Assembly (NCBI GenBank): GCA_039720395.1
Contig: CM077824.1
Location: 28,520,586 to 28,584,585 of the forward strand
Direction of reading: 5' to 3'
Length of the DNA stretch: 64,000 nucleotides
Source: Liquidambar formosana
Taxonomy: Eukaryota > Streptophyta > Magnoliopsida > Saxifragales > Altingiaceae
Shown: in pieces, positions 1 through 12,639 of the stretch
Position numbering within the stretch: position 1 is the stretch's first letter
How the letters are laid out: the number at the start of each line of letters is the position of its first letter
Translations under genes and position numbers: made by a program
The notes under the pieces: generated by a model
Databases searched by the model: none
Told to the model about the DNA's origin: nothing
Seen by the model: only the letters and a program-made list of their open reading frames with translations

Positions 1-420
1 GTGGGGGCTATATATATCATGTGATGATGTATGACATTATCACTTGATACACTCCAAGCCCTAGTCGTCCAGCCCTAAGGAGGCTCTCTCTCTCTCTCTC
101 TCCCTCTTATCCACCTTCTAGCAACAACAAGGAAGAAGAAGAAAAGGACTTCAAGCTCAAGCTAGGTGTGGTGGATACCGTTGGAGGCAGTACACTTGGG
201 CTACTCATTCACCGCTGTCCGGAGACAAAGCTTGGAGCAAAAAGGAGAAGACAAAGCTTGGAGCATAAAGGAGAAGACATTAATCAACTGTAAGTAATTC
301 TACCCTCTTTGTAGTTAGGGTTTTTGTTTTGTATTATGCATAATTGGATTCATGGGTTTGGGAATCGTAGGAAAATTTTTATTCCGCCTTTGTAGTTTTT
401 CCTCCCTATTTAATTCCCAA
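1..420. other. Unassigned leader before a truncated copia element
   Basis: No convincing gene. A CT microsatellite lies at about 82-102. A 26-bp unit occurs twice in tandem at 223-248 and 249-274 with one substitution. The text resembles the untranslated leader of an LTR element, but no LTR end or primer site could be fixed. Recognisable integrase coding starts only around 421, so an old breakpoint lies near 400-420. Confidence 0.4.
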
Positions 421-2976
421 CACACAAGACCTTTGCAACTTATTCATATGGATTTATTTGGACCTATTGCTATTGCAAGCCTTGGAGGGAAGCATTATGC
501 ATTTGTAATTGTTGATGACTACTCTAGATATACATGGGTGTTCTTCCTTGCACATAAAGATGAGACTCATGCTACATTTGTTACATATTGTAGAAGAGTC
601 CAAAATGAGAAAGGCTATACCATTACATATGTTAGGAGTGATAGGGGGAGCGAATTTGTCAATAAGGATATTTAACAATATTATGATAAGAATGGTTTTG
701 GTCACAATTTCTCTGCTCCTAGAACTCCCCAACAAAATGGTGTGATTGAAAAAAAGAATAGAACACTTGAAGAAATGTCTAGAACCATGCTTAATGAACA
801 CTCTTTACCTCAATATTTTTGGGGCGAGGCCGTTAATACCGCATGCTATGTTATGAACCGAGTATTATTAAGATCTAAACTTGATAAGACTCCTTATGAA
901 CTATGGAATGATAAGAAACCTAACATAGGTTACTTTAAAGTCTTTGGTTGTAAATGGTTCATATTAAATGATAGAGATAAACTTTCTAAATTTGATTCTA
1001 AATCCGATGAAGGTGTATTTCTTGGATATTCTATGAAGAGTAAAGCATATAGAGTGTTTAACAAGAAAACATTAACCTGTTCAAGAATCTATGCATGTTA
1101 TATTTGATGAAACTAATCCTCTTGCCCCCAAGAGAAATGTGGATGATGATGATGATGATGTAGGTACAAGCTTGCAAGAACAAGTTGAGAACTTGAATCT
1201 TAATGACGAGCAAGATCCACAAGACAAAGGCAAAGAAAAGGAAGAAAATGAAGCCATTGAAATCAAGAAACCGAAAGAAGAAGTAGAAATTGAAGACATT
1301 CCACTTCATTCGGATGTCACCAAGACTTGGAAATTTATGAGGAATCATCCTAGGGATCAAATCCTAGGTGAACCCTCACGAGGGGTGAGAACTTATTCTT
1401 CTATAAGAAATATTTGTGGTCATCTTGCATTTCTATCTCAAATTGAACCTAAGAATATAAATGAGGCCGAAAGTGATGAATCTTGGATACTAGCTATGCA
1501 AGAAGAGCTTAACCAATTTGAAAGGAACAAGGTTTGGACCTTGGTTCCTAGACCACGTGACCATGGTGTAATAGGCACCAAATGGGTCTATAGAAACAAG
1601 AAAGAAGAATCGGGTACAATTGTTAGAAACAAAGCATGATTAGTTGCCCAAGGTTTCAATCAACAAGAAGGCCTTGATTATGATGAGACCTATACACCGG
1701 TTGCTAGGCTTGAAGCCATTAGGATGCTACTTGCATTTGCTTGCCATAAAGATTTCAAATTATTTCAAATGGATGTCAAGAGTGCTTTCCTAAATGGTTT
1801 TATTGAGGAGGAAGTTTATGTTGAACAACCTCTTGGTTTTGAAAGTCATGAATTCCAAACCACGTGTTCAAATTATCAAAAGCTTTATATGATTTGAAAC
1901 AAGCTCCTAGAGCTTGGTATGAAAGACTTAGTGATTTTCTAATCAAAAACGGTTTTAAAAGAGGAAAACTTAACACGACACTTTTTATCAAAACCATTGA
2001 TAAGGACATACTTATTATTCAAATATATGTTGATGATATTATCTTTGGTTCTACTAATGAAAGTTTATGTGAGGATTTTGCTAAAGTCATGCAAGAAGAA
2101 TTTAAAATGAGCATGATGAGCGAACTCAATTTCTTCCTTGGACTACAAATCAAGCAAACAAAAGAAGGAACCTTCTTAAATCAATCCAAATATGTCAACG
2201 ATTTAGTCAAGAAGTATGGATTGGAAGATGGAAGGAATTTCCCCACTCCTATGAGCACCTCCATCAAACTTGAAAAGGATGATAAAGTTAAATGCGTGGA
2301 TCAAAAGAAATACTGAGGTATGATTGGTAGTTTACTTTATCTCACTGCTAGTAGACCAGATATTATGTATAACGTATGTTTGTGTACTAGATATCAATCA
2401 TATCCTAAAGAATCTCATATGCTTGCCGTTAAATGCATATTTAAATATCTTAGTGGCACTATTAATCTTGGCATATGGTATCCTAAATTCACATCATTTG
2501 ATATGCTTAGTTATTCCGATGCGGACTTTGCCGGATGCAAAGATGGTCGCAAAAGCACAAGTGGGACTTGTCACTTTCTTGGACATTCCCTAGTTTCTTG
2601 GTTTAGCAAGAAACAAACTTCGGTTGCTCTCTCTACAGCCAAGGCTGAATACTTAGCAGCCGGAAGTTGTTGTGCACAAGTGTTGTACATGAAACAATAA
2701 CTTGAGGACTTTAGACTTCATTATGATCATATTCCCATAAAATGTGATAATACAAGTGCAATTAATCTCACTAAGAACCCCATACAGCATTCACACACTA
2801 AACACATTGAAATTAGACATCATTTTATAAGAGATCATGTTCAAAAAGGAGATGTTGAAATTGAATTTGTTGGTACCGAACATCAATTGGCGGACATTTT
2901 TACAAAACTTCTTCAAGAAGATAGGTTTAATTTCATAAAACGTGAACTTGGCATGTGTTTGAGTGATGATATATGA
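421..2976 (+). pseudogene. Broken copia pol: integrase, reverse transcriptase, RNase H
   Basis: The polyprotein would integrate and reverse-transcribe the element. The integrase core shows its first Asp in HMDLFGP (about 448), the second in RSDRG (about 637) and the Glu region in PQQNGVIEKKNRT (about 728). A polar, Asp/Glu-rich linker (about 1110-1330) precedes RT, which has the YVDD box at about 2027 and the upstream KALYDLKQAPRAWY motif. RNase H follows with SDADFAGC and the C-terminal TKHIEIRHHFI motif. Breaks: stops at 673, 1637, 2314 and 2698, and frameshifts near 1085 and 1860. The final in-frame stop is at 2974-2976. It is not functional. I do not join the frames. Confidence 0.9.
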
Positions 2977-3019
2977 GAACATGTTCATTGTAATGATTTT
3001 CTATGTCTTGAATGATTTT

Positions 3020-3400
3020 ATCGCTCTGTCTGATATTTTCAGACGGCTGAAAGAACTTTTAGCCGGCTGAAAATACTTTCAGACGGACTAACTTGCTGAG
3101 TCAGATGGTTGGAAGTTATATATCTGAACATCTATTTTTAAAGGTTCTCTGACTTTTTCAGACGGCTTGTTCAGCCGGTTGAAAAATGGAGAAGACGACC
3201 AAAAGTGGACTTTCAAACGGCTGACTGGAACAGTCAGACGGTTGAAAAATGACTGCTTGATTGCCACTTTTGATGGGTCTCTATCTTTTTCAGATGGCTT
3301 ATTCAGCCGACTGAAAGACAATCAAGCCGACCAAAAGAGGACTTTCAGACGGCTGATGGATTCTTCAGCCGACTGAAACTATCGGGGTATATAAACTATT
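3020..3400. repeat. Array of GCCGGCTGAAA-type palindromic motifs
   Basis: About ten copies of a short palindromic motif, variants of TTTCAGACGGCTGAAA and TTTCAGCCGGCTGAAA, occur between pol and the next ORF. The same motif recurs in the 3' LTR at about 5850-6130. Conserved palindromic motifs in non-coding parts of Sireviruses are established; this particular consensus is what I read here. Confidence 0.7.
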
Positions 3401-3536
3401 TAAGCCCTAAACAGTGAGTTTTTAAAAACATTTTTCTTGGCCTTTCCCCTTTCCTCACTCTGACGATCCTTCTCTTCTTCCCTCCTTCATTCCAAACCCT
3501 AATCCAAACCCTTATACCCCTTTTCAATGGTGAATG

Positions 3537-5036
3537 TAAAGAAAACTCAGCCCCCAAATGTCGACGAGGGAGAGTCATCTCAACCAAAGAAGAGGTTGTG
3601 AAAATCCAGCGCTGCAGGAACACAGCGCCATTTTCGCTGCCAGCAAACGACAGTGCCACAGGCAGTTGAAGACCCTCCAGTTCCTCTCCGCCCTCATCGT
3701 CAACAACAGCTTCCTCCTTCTCCTCCTCCGCCAGCATATCAACCACCACCACCACAGCCACGCCCTCGCCCTCGCCCTAGAGACCCAAACTATGACTCAG
3801 GCCATGAGCCATCGTAAGACAACCCACCTCCTCACCCCGTAGATCCTCTAATGTACCTCACTCTTGAACATGGTACGTTATTTGCCAAGAAATTCTTTGG
3901 AAAGAAAGTCATATACCCTAAAATTCTTGAACCCCAATTCTTGAATGACCACCATTTTTGTATTTGCTCTCTTTTACAAAATGTTGGTCTTCTTGAATTT
4001 TGTTCTATCTCTAAACCTTGTTACAATACTACTGTTCGACATTTCTACACCCACTTCTCCATGACCACACCTGGCTGAGCCACCTCCTACCTCAAAGGCA
4101 CACACATTGTGCTCACTAACCAAACCCTAAATGACCTTTTTCATACCCCTAAGGATGGGGCAGTGATTACTGAGACCCATTCATGGCCACGCATCGATGG
4201 TTTTCACCATGTCGATGCCCTCAAGCTAATTCTAGGACGAGATGACATTACCGAGCCTTTTAAGCCCTCTTTGAAGGAATTTTCTCTCGAGTGTAATTTA
4301 CTGCATAAACTTCTCTTCTACAACATTCTTCCTCGAGGTGGTGGAAAGGACCATATCACTTACACCGACATTGGCATCCTTTAGTGCATTCTATCTGGGA
4401 TACCCATTAATTTGGGACACTTGATGTTGTACTACATGAAATCCTAGTGTTGAGAAAACCAAAAATGAGTCCAAGGGCTCTAAGAAGTTACATGATGCAG
4501 AGGGTCGTAGTATTCTACCCTATGGGGTTGCTTTGACAGTGTTATTTGAGCACTACGGCATCCCTGCCACAGCTGGTGACATATTCCATCCCACTTTTCG
4601 CAATAAGATTAATGCCCCTTTCATGGGTTGGCTGAATTATGCCTTGGTAAATGGAATTTGGGTACGAAAAGGTGCTTTACCAGTTGAACATGAAGATGTG
4701 GATGATGCTGAGTTAGACACTCTACTATGCTGGCTAAGACCTTCCCATCCAACCTCCACCACCCACCTCTACTGATCCTTCCTCCTCTACTATCCCTCCT
4801 CTACCCACCATTCCATCCACTCCCATCACTCCCACTCATCTTACTCCTCCTTCCTCTGTTCGTGACATATTCATAGCCTTATCCTAGCAGATAACCAATT
4901 TAAAGAGCTATGTTGAAACCAAAATGGAAGCTATGCATGACCGAATGGATTAAATGGCTTGCGAGCTCAAGGATGTCAAGGATTGTCAAGCCAAGATCAC
5001 CTAGCAGCCCAGCTGACTCCCTTCCCGCCCTTCCTT
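3537..5036 (+). pseudogene. Extra ORF after pol of the Sirevirus-type element (decayed)
   Basis: An ATG at 3537 opens a reading frame with a proline-rich N-terminus (about 3660-3850). Conserved-looking blocks follow at 3851-4078, 4109-4384 and 4533-4775 in shifting frames, interrupted by stops. The last part is Pro/Ser/Thr-rich (4750-4860) and ends in a short polar helix-like segment (about 4880-4960). Its position between pol and the 3' LTR matches the third ORF, often called envelope-like, of Sireviruses. The middle blocks also resemble what databases call a putative plant transposon protein domain, by recollection only. No intact product can be made. Its function is unknown even in intact relatives. 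Confidence 0.6.
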
Positions 5037-5393
5037 TGTGATTTTTTTTGATGTATGACAAAGGGAGAGATGGATTAATAGATGCTTTTATATAGATGGA
5101 AATTTTTGTGATGTACATTTGATGTAGTTTGGTACATTTGATGTATTTTGGTACATTTTGAAAAATGGTTAACATTATGATGAATTTTGATACGTTTAGG
5201 CAATCAGTTAACATAAGTTTTTACTGATGTACTCGCTTAAAAATTGTTGACATGTGGATGTACTGTTGAAATAGCACATTAATCATCTTTTGTTTTATAC
5301 AGTTATATATCGTGTTCATACCTTAAATGCTTAACCATCAAATGAAATAGCGCGTTAATATCAAATGAAATATCTATATGATGCATGTTGATA

Positions 5394-5474
5394 GGGGGAG
5401 AAATCTGTTCTTAAACTTGTACATTTTACCCATTTAAAACATCTATGGATTGTCATCATCAAAAAGGGGGAGAT
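5394..5474 (+). promoter_or_regulatory. Repeated polypurine tracts before the 3' LTR
   Basis: A purine run AAAAAGGGGGAGA at 5461-5473 directly abuts the 3' LTR and is the expected plus-strand primer. A second run, AGGGGGAGAAA, lies near 5394-5404. Multiple PPT-like GGGGGAG copies upstream of the 3' LTR are a described Sirevirus feature. Confidence 0.75.
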
Positions 5475-6776
5475 TGTTGACCTAAATGGTTTTAATCTCG
5501 TAGTTTTGATGATAACAATGCATAATAAGATGTTTAAGGACTAATTAACGTTTAAGTGATGAATCTAGGCAGGTATCAAAGCTATAAGCTAATTCAAGAA
5601 TCAGGATCAAATTACAAAAGCACAAGATCACAAGAACTCAGAGCAATTGAATCCATCCATCTTTCAAGATCGTTCAAGCATTATCACAGGACAATCTGTG
5701 AGGAATTTAGGATTTCTTTGTAAGATTAGTTTCAATCCTTGCTCACATAAGATTAAAGGGTGTTAAACTATGCCAATTTGATAAACATACAGGCCTAATT
5801 TGACTTACCTTGAAAATAAACTTAGTACCTATTTTTGTCTTAAAACGGAGTTTTTCAAACGGCTAACACATAGTTTCAACCAGTTGAAAATGCTGTTTTA
5901 ACAGGCTGAAATCTATCAGCAAGGTGAAAATTCTCATCCTGAAAAATCTCCTTCTCTGGATTCTTCAGATGGCTCCTTGAGCCAGCTGAAAGAAGACTTT
6001 AAGCCGGTTGAAAGTTATGATCAGACGACTGAAGAGTTTGATCTTTGAACTCCTATATTACACCCTCTCTGAACTTTTCAATAGCCTTATTCAGACGGTT
6101 GAAAGGGAAGTTTCAAGCCGGCTGAAATCCTCTGGCAGAAGTCTAACGGCTAGTTTCTAACGGACTTTTGAAGCATTAAATGCCCACCAAACTCCCTTTC
6201 CCGGCATTTATTGCTACAGAATGGCTATTTTGGACTCCTTGTGTATAAATACAAGCCTTGAGCTCATTTATGAGCATTCATTGAGCTACAAACAAGAAAA
6301 TCAATTACAAGCCCTAATTTTCTCTAGTGAAGATTCATTGAAATCAATCAATAGCTGCGTGTACTTTTATCTTCTGTGTATCTACTCTTTGAGAGAGCTT
6401 TCTTTGAACACAAAATCAATTCTAAACATCTTGTATCAAAGGGTTGTGTGAACCCTCACTTGTAAGCACTCTAGAAGTGTGTATTTGGCTAAGTGTTAGT
6501 GAAGAACACTTGATTTGTAAAGGTTTGCTGCTCCACCTTGAAGGAGAGTGATAGTGGATTGGTGAATCTTCAAGCGAGCTCTTGAGGCGAGGACGTAGGC
6601 GGGAGGCCGAACCTCGTTAACATCGTTTGCATTCTCTTTCCCTTAATCTCTTTATTATTGCTCATTCTTATATTTATTCTTGTTTGCCATAATATGATTT
6701 TGAGATTGGTATTATTTTTTAATTTGGCCTATAACCCTATTCACCCCCCCTCTAGGGTTATTTACTTGGGACAACA
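5475..6776 (+). repeat. 3' LTR of the Sirevirus-type element
   Basis: It starts TGTTGACC right after the PPT and ends GGGACAACA, giving short inverted termini TGTTG/CAACA. Length is about 1302 bp. It contains the TTCAGCCGGCTGAAA motif array at 5850-6130 and a TATA box at 6244. No partner 5' LTR is in the window, so the target duplication cannot be checked. Confidence 0.85.
6244..6251 (+). promoter_or_regulatory. TATA box inside the 3' LTR
   Basis: TATAAATA lies about 770 bp into the LTR and follows a GC-richer stretch, which is the usual layout of a plant LTR promoter. Transcription would start about 30 bp downstream. Inferred from sequence only. Confidence 0.55.
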
Positions 6777-6859
6777 CTGTTCTAAATTTATGATAATTTT
6801 GTCATCAATTGGCCATGAATATTTTGTCCAGTTGATTTATCTATATATATATATATATA

Positions 6860-7035
6860 TAGGATGATGATCAAGTAAGAACGTGATAATATAACTTATA
6901 TCAACACTATGCATTAGGGGTTGTACCTCGTGCATTAGTGGATTACAGGGTACATTGGGCCAATGCACAGAGAACAACCCCCAATGCATGGTACTGATAT
7001 AACTTATATCAATACGTGCTGACATGATCAGGACT
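6860..7035. mobile_element. Foldback MITE
   Basis: The left arm (ATAACTTATATCAACACTATGCATTAGGGGTTGT, about 6891-6923, with minor differences) is mirrored by the right arm at about 6975-7012. A related copy lies at about 41405-41610. It is non-coding and its superfamily is unclear. Confidence 0.55.
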
Positions 7036-7341
7036 ACATAGATACATATATACTTATATCTCATAAATATACTTAAATGCACACACATATATACTTATGC
7101 CCACACGCACATGCACACATTATGTATTAGAATCTAACAATTAAACTCCATAGTGTCTCTTCAAAGCATTCACAAGTGGCCCACTTCCATAAATTTATGC
7201 ATGCACAGACCAATATATAAAATTCGTTGATGGTTAGGCCAACAGATGATATCTGCTAATAGTACAAATTAAATTTATCTATTAGTCATGAAAATTTTGA
7301 CCAATTGATTTAAACAGACACATGCACACATGTGCGCGCGT

Positions 7342-7386
<45 letters not shown>

Positions 7387-8240
7387 CACACATACAAATA
7401 TATACTTGCACACATACATATATAAGTTTAAGCATGCATAGATAAGTATATAAACTTATACATAGATATATGTCGATCTATTTCACTATTGATCATGTCA
7501 ATTGGTTTAAACACTTAGACACATCCATACGTACATACTTACAATTATGACATAGAAAATTATATGTCGATCCAATTAATAATTTTATTTGTTGGATCAA
7601 TGTATAAATTTTAATTTTTTCCAAAAAAAAAAAAAATCCTTTTTGATCGGCAAAGAAATCTTTTTATTGTAAAGAAGTTAGAACATGCCTAACAAAGGCA
7701 AATATACAATAGCCTAAATTAAAAAAAAATAATAATAAAAAAAATAATAAAAAAAAGGACGAACGCCACAAAGAACCCCATAGAATTCCAAACAATGAAT
7801 TTTATTATTATTATTAATTTGATTAACCATCTATCTACTATAAACACTGTATACACCAAAGCAAAAGAAAACTCCCAAAATGAGCATAAGAATCTAACCA
7901 CCACTGAAAATGAAGCAAAAATAAGGGATACGACCCAAAGAACAAAAAAAAATTATTTGCAGTTAATAGAATTTACTTCTTGTCAACAAAATTTATTTGT
8001 TGTCAACAAAATTTATCTGTGGCATACAACCTAAAGAAAAAAATATATTATCTATTACCAATAGAATTTATCTACTACTAGCAGAATGTATCTATGGCTA
8101 GAAGAATTTATATGTTAACTTTAAATAGTGTAATTTCTATTTTAAATAAAAAATCAATGAAATTTTCATCCAACTCCAGATATTTTGTTACCCATTTTCG
8201 TCATTTACATAGTTAAACAAATAAATTATGTTGTCGCTAC
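7036..8240. repeat. AT-rich stretch with microsatellites, no gene
   Basis: A mixed (CA)n/(TA)n microsatellite occupies about 7333-7390, with A-rich runs at about 7621 and 7719-7757. No coding signal is visible. The last part, about 7940-8240, is a diverged direct copy of about 11580-11790, built around the motif AGAATTTATCTAT. Confidence 0.6.
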
Positions 8241-8877
8241 TCTAAACTCGAAGGAGAGAAACAAGGAAGGGGGGGCCTCTCCGGCCTTTAATCCCATGTG
8301 TGGGTAATGACTTGGTCAAGCACGCTGTGATGCCCTTTCTTGCATGTTGCAATATAGTGGTGTTTCCTATTGGATGATGAATGGGAGTAAAAAGGTTCAA
8401 TAACTCAATAAAGGGTGCCTTTATCTTATTTAACTATGTAAACACAACTAAGAAAAAGAAAGGATTGGAGTCGCCACCTACCCGTATATTTAAAGACGTA
8501 GAAGGTCATCTCTAAGGCCTTTGGTTAGTCCTTATTATTTCAAAATCAAATGACTCCTAAATGATGGTCTGCAAGCAAAAGATCTAGGTAAGGAGACTCT
8601 ATTATGGGTAGGGAAGCTGTTAAGCACCCTACCACATCTATTAATGAATGGTTGCCTTGAATCATGAACTTTCTTTAATTAAACCCATACTTGAAATGAA
8701 ATTCCTACTCGAGGCTAGAAATTCAAAAGGAAATATATCATCGTAGGTTGTGACATTGTTCAAGCCTTATTTACACTTATCTAAGTGATCGGGTAGATTC
8801 AAAAGTTTAAAAACTTGATGTCACCTCTTGTGGAAATGAACTAATTTTTATAAAAGACGATAAAAATCAAATTTTTG

Positions 8878-9127
8878 TAAAAGCAACACCATGGGTTTTC
8901 TCAAGGTAACCCCGTCCAATTATGTTAGGACACCATAAGATCCACAAAGAACAAAGCTTGTGAGTGGATTGTTCTAAAAATCAATTCTTTATAAAATTAC
9001 AAGAAAAGCAACATCATGGGTTTTTTCAAGGTAACCCCATCTAATCATGTTAGGACACCCCGAGATTCACAAATGACAAAACTTAATAGTGAACCTCTTA
9101 AAATCAAGAAAATCATGGTTCTTTATA
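8878..9127. repeat. Two-copy tandem repeat, 125-bp unit
   Basis: Units begin AAAAGCAACACCATGGG at about 8879 and AAAAGCAACATCATGGG at about 9004. They share the GGTAACCCC and ATGTTAGGACACC blocks in the same order. Non-coding. Confidence 0.7.
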
Positions 9128-10240
9128 AAAGTTCAAAACTCCGATTGATTTATTTTATTTTATGTACTTAATGAACTTTTTCATAGTAGCTCTATCCTTT
9201 TATATCGAGACACCACATTATCAAGTCTATACTAATATCTATTTTAGTAAATCTAGCCTCGAGGCGAAACCAAACAAATCAAACAAATTGTTAGTAAGGG
9301 TATATCAAAGTTCTTTGCTCAACCAAACCTTTATTTTGAAGAATTTTACACTTTTGAAGAGGTTGTAAAAAGATTATAAAGGTTTTGTTGAACAAAGTTA
9401 CCAAGGCTTACTAACACTAACAAATCTCCATGAAAATAGACATAAACTCAAAATAATTAAAATCCCTACACCAAACACGATAAAAATTACATCTTTATTG
9501 ATTAGAACTTGAGATCAATATAGGAGAGGTGTGATGATAGTATTCGCCTACCTATACTACATAAAAGCGAGTAAACTATATCTAATCTTTAAAATCTAAG
9601 CTAAATACGCATGTTATGCTAAGAAAGCAAGAAACTTGGTAAATGAAAAGAGCTAGGGATAGAAAGATGCAAATTTTTCAAGCGGGCAAAAGGATCACCA
9701 CTAAGCTTACTGCAATTGGTAGAAACTTGATGAATATCCTTCTTCCTTCTTCGTCTTTATTGAGATGCTAGAAGAATCCACTTGAGCAAGAGTTGAAGAT
9801 GTTTAACCCTTGTATGAAACCTTCTAGGATTTGTGAAAGTGAACTTCTTAGTTGCAAAGGAGCCAAAGAGAATTCAGCAGGGGTTGGAGGGGGCTCAAAT
9901 TTAGAGCTTTAAGGTCTTTCTATGCTAGAGAAGTGGGCTGAATTTATAGGGGAGCCCCTGCTAAACTCGTGCTATTTACTATAGCGTGAGTTTGGGTAGG
10001 TGGGAGCATTAAATGCTCTCGTCCCTTACTCATGATGAATTGTGATATAAAGTGATTTAATGAGACTAGGAGGTGACCAATCCCAATTTGGGTGAGAATC
10101 CCAAGGGATTTGCTTCATTTCATGTCCCAAGGTGCTCTATCGAGCAGATGGGATGCTAGGCTAACAAATGGAAGTGTTCGATTAGCAAGCAAGGCCTAAA
10201 GGCAAGTCCTAAGGTCAAATCTAATAGGTGGGTCCCGATA
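9128..10240. other. No recognisable gene
   Basis: Only short chance ORFs are present. The phrase GGAGTCGCCACCTA at about 8469, upstream, and the lead-in to the repeat at 10250 suggest old LTR-retrotransposon sequence, but no LTR ends, PBS or coding domain can be identified. Confidence 0.35.
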
Positions 10241-10249
10241 TGCAGATAC

Positions 10250-11400
10250 TAGGGGTGAAGTTGGAAAGTCTTTCAAAGGTAATTTGGGTATAAGGAGTCC
10301 AAAAATGCAGTCCCTTTTGAGAAACAGCACATCGATTATTCTGAGGAGGCATATGAAAGTTGAATTCTAAGTCGAGGACTTGCCTAGCGAGTCCTGTATG
10401 TAGTGACTGGGGTTAGTTCGAAAGGTCTTTCTAAGGGTATTTGAGATGGTCCGAGTCTAAAAACTCAATCCGTTTTGAGAAATAGCGCATCGATTAATGT
10501 ATGGGCATACAGTCCGTGAACTAGGACCCTTTAAGGACTTTTTGTTAGACTAAGGTCTAGATCTATGCCGAATAGGACTAGGGTCAAGTTTGAAAGTCTC
10601 TCTAAGGTATTTTGGGTGCTTTGAATCCAGAAACTTAATCTGTGGTGAAAATGGGTTAAAAAGGCAGGTCTCGAGAGTAAGACTCAGGATCGGGCCAAAA
10701 GGTCATTATGGGGTATTTGAAGTGTTCTGAATCTAAAAATGTGGTTTGTTTGGAAAAACAGGATGTCAATTCTCCTTTGGTGGAAATAGTGATTAATGGG
10801 TTATGACGATGCCTAAGTCCAATTGGGACCAGGCGGTATTAAGTAGGGTTGAGTTTGAGAGTATAACTCATGTAATAGGATAAATCAGATGCCCTGTGTC
10901 TAGGTACGATACATGGTTAATTGCATGTCCCAGCGTATCTGTGAGTTTGAGACTGGTTTGATGCCCTAGTGTCCAGAAAGATGGCTATTCGTATGTTTTG
11001 ACATGCCACTAAGTCTGCAACTTGTCCGTAGGTAGATTGGGTGCCCTGTGTTTTAAAAACATAACAATTCATATGTTCTGACGCACCTTTACCTGAAGAT
11101 CTTCGCAATGGGTTTTGGGTCAAGTAGGTACATCATTGTCCTGGCACGGGGGCTGGTACAATGGATAAAGTTGATAATTAAGATTGGTTTAACGCTATGT
11201 GTTCAAAAAGATAGCTTTTCGTATGCTATAACGCAGTCTCTAAGTCTGAGACTTTCCTTTGGGCAAATTGCATACCCTGTGTTTCAAATATGTAACTATT
11301 TGTAAGTCTTAACGTAGGACAGGCTTTAGGCCTAGCATTAGCATCATTGTCTTGGCACGGGGCTGGTACAATGGACAAAAGGTTTGATTCTCACTATTAG
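10250..11400. repeat. Degenerate repeat block, left arm of a large inverted arrangement
   Basis: Degenerate units recur at about 10257, 10411, 10581 and 10691, each with a GAAAGTCTTTC-like start and, in most copies, a CGATTAAT or TTTTGAGAAA block. A second type of about 210-230 bp follows, with the phrase GGGGCTGGTACAATGGA at 11145 and 11355. The same text appears reverse-complemented at 12640-13560. Origin unknown, possibly degraded LTR sequence. Confidence 0.6.
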
Positions 11401-11579
11401 CTTCTGGCCAAGCAGTGCCACCACCACCCCAATATTTCTGATGAGACGATGGCGAATGATTGATTGTGATTACAAGATTGAGCGTAACGCTCTAAAATTC
11501 AAATATGTGAGTAGAGTGATATGGAAAGTACCCTTACAAAACTGGGGTATCTACATCTGCCAATCTAACAACTAATTTT

Positions 11580-12300
11580 TTTTTGTAAATTTGATTTTAT
11601 TTTTTATCAATAGATTTATTTTCATGGTATGAATTCATCTGTAGCCAGTAGAATTTATCTATAGGCAGCAAAATTTATTTGTTGACTTTTAAAGAGTGAA
11701 ATTTATATTTTCATTTAAAAAATTATGAATTTTTATCTAACTCAAGAAATTTCATTACTCATCTTTGTCCCTTTCATATTTAAACTGATAAATTCTACCA
11801 ATTTAAGTGAATTTGTTTTGTAAATTTATTTATTTTTATCAACAAATAAATTTACATGGTGTGAAATTTATAATTGTTTTTTTTAGTAGATGTACTTAAT
11901 TGATGTAAAATTCATTTATTGAGATCTCAATAAATCACTTTTTTGAGTGACTTTCTAATGCCATGAAATTATACCGATGCTAACAAATTTCCTTTAATTT
12001 ACTTTAAGTGGGTTTCAAAATATATAAAATATGTTCAATAATTATTATTAGCCTTTTCGTTGTTAAGATATGGTCCCAAAATGGTCAAAATGATTTTATA
12101 AACACTTTTTATAATTTCTGGGAATTTTTTAAATTTTTTTGGTATTTTTATAATTTCTATAATTTTATGTATTTTCTAAATTTTTATAAAATAGAAATTT
12201 AGTAAAAAAGTCAAACTATAGTCAAAATTGGTAAAACTGGTCAATCAATGGTCCCATATGGTTGCCGCCAAGACAAGTCAAACAATCAAAGAATGAGGTC
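11580..12300. other. AT-rich spacer, no gene
   Basis: This lies between the two inverted repeat blocks. Its first 200 bp resemble 7940-8240. The rest is very AT-rich and only chance ORFs occur. Confidence 0.5.
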
Positions 12301-12639
12301 CATTAGATTAATTTATAACTTTCAAAAGCATGAGAACACTTAAGGCATGGATGCACCCACATTGGATCACAATCCCATGGGTCATCTTCAGCTTCCTGCC
12401 GCTTGATTCGTTACTCAGGTTTGTCGTGTGTTCAACGTAGTTAAGTTGTCTTTACAATATCTCATTCATTTCTTATCCGATTTTAGTGATTCAAAACCCA
12501 AATCAAAGCTTTTGCGGCTCACGATGCAGAGACCCCAACTTTGCAAGAGTTCTTCACACACTACACAACATGCCTTCCACATACATCACAATCCAACTAC
12601 ATATCAACATAGCCATCGTCTAGCCAGAAGTGACAAATG

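Larger units (their letters stand above)
421..6776 (+). mobile_element. 5'-truncated Sirevirus-type Ty1/copia retrotransposon
   Basis: Read left to right: integrase core, reverse transcriptase, RNase H, an extra ORF region after pol, a polypurine tract and a 1.3-kb 3' LTR starting TGTTG and ending CAACA. The integrase-before-RT order is Ty1/copia. The extra downstream ORF, large LTR and repeated GGGGGAG tracts before the 3' LTR are known Sirevirus traits. The 5' LTR, gag, protease and N-terminal integrase are missing from the window. Several stops and frameshifts show it is dead. Sirevirus assignment is inferred from family knowledge. Confidence 0.85.

Noticed and set aside
3088..3376. Overlapping frames on both strands with FSRLK repeats
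   Set aside because: They arise from the palindromic TTTCAGCCGGCTGAAA motif array, which is open on both strands.
7320..7440. Possible CRISPR-like or structured repeat
   Set aside because: It is an ordinary (CA)n/(TA)n microsatellite; no spacer structure exists anywhere in the window.
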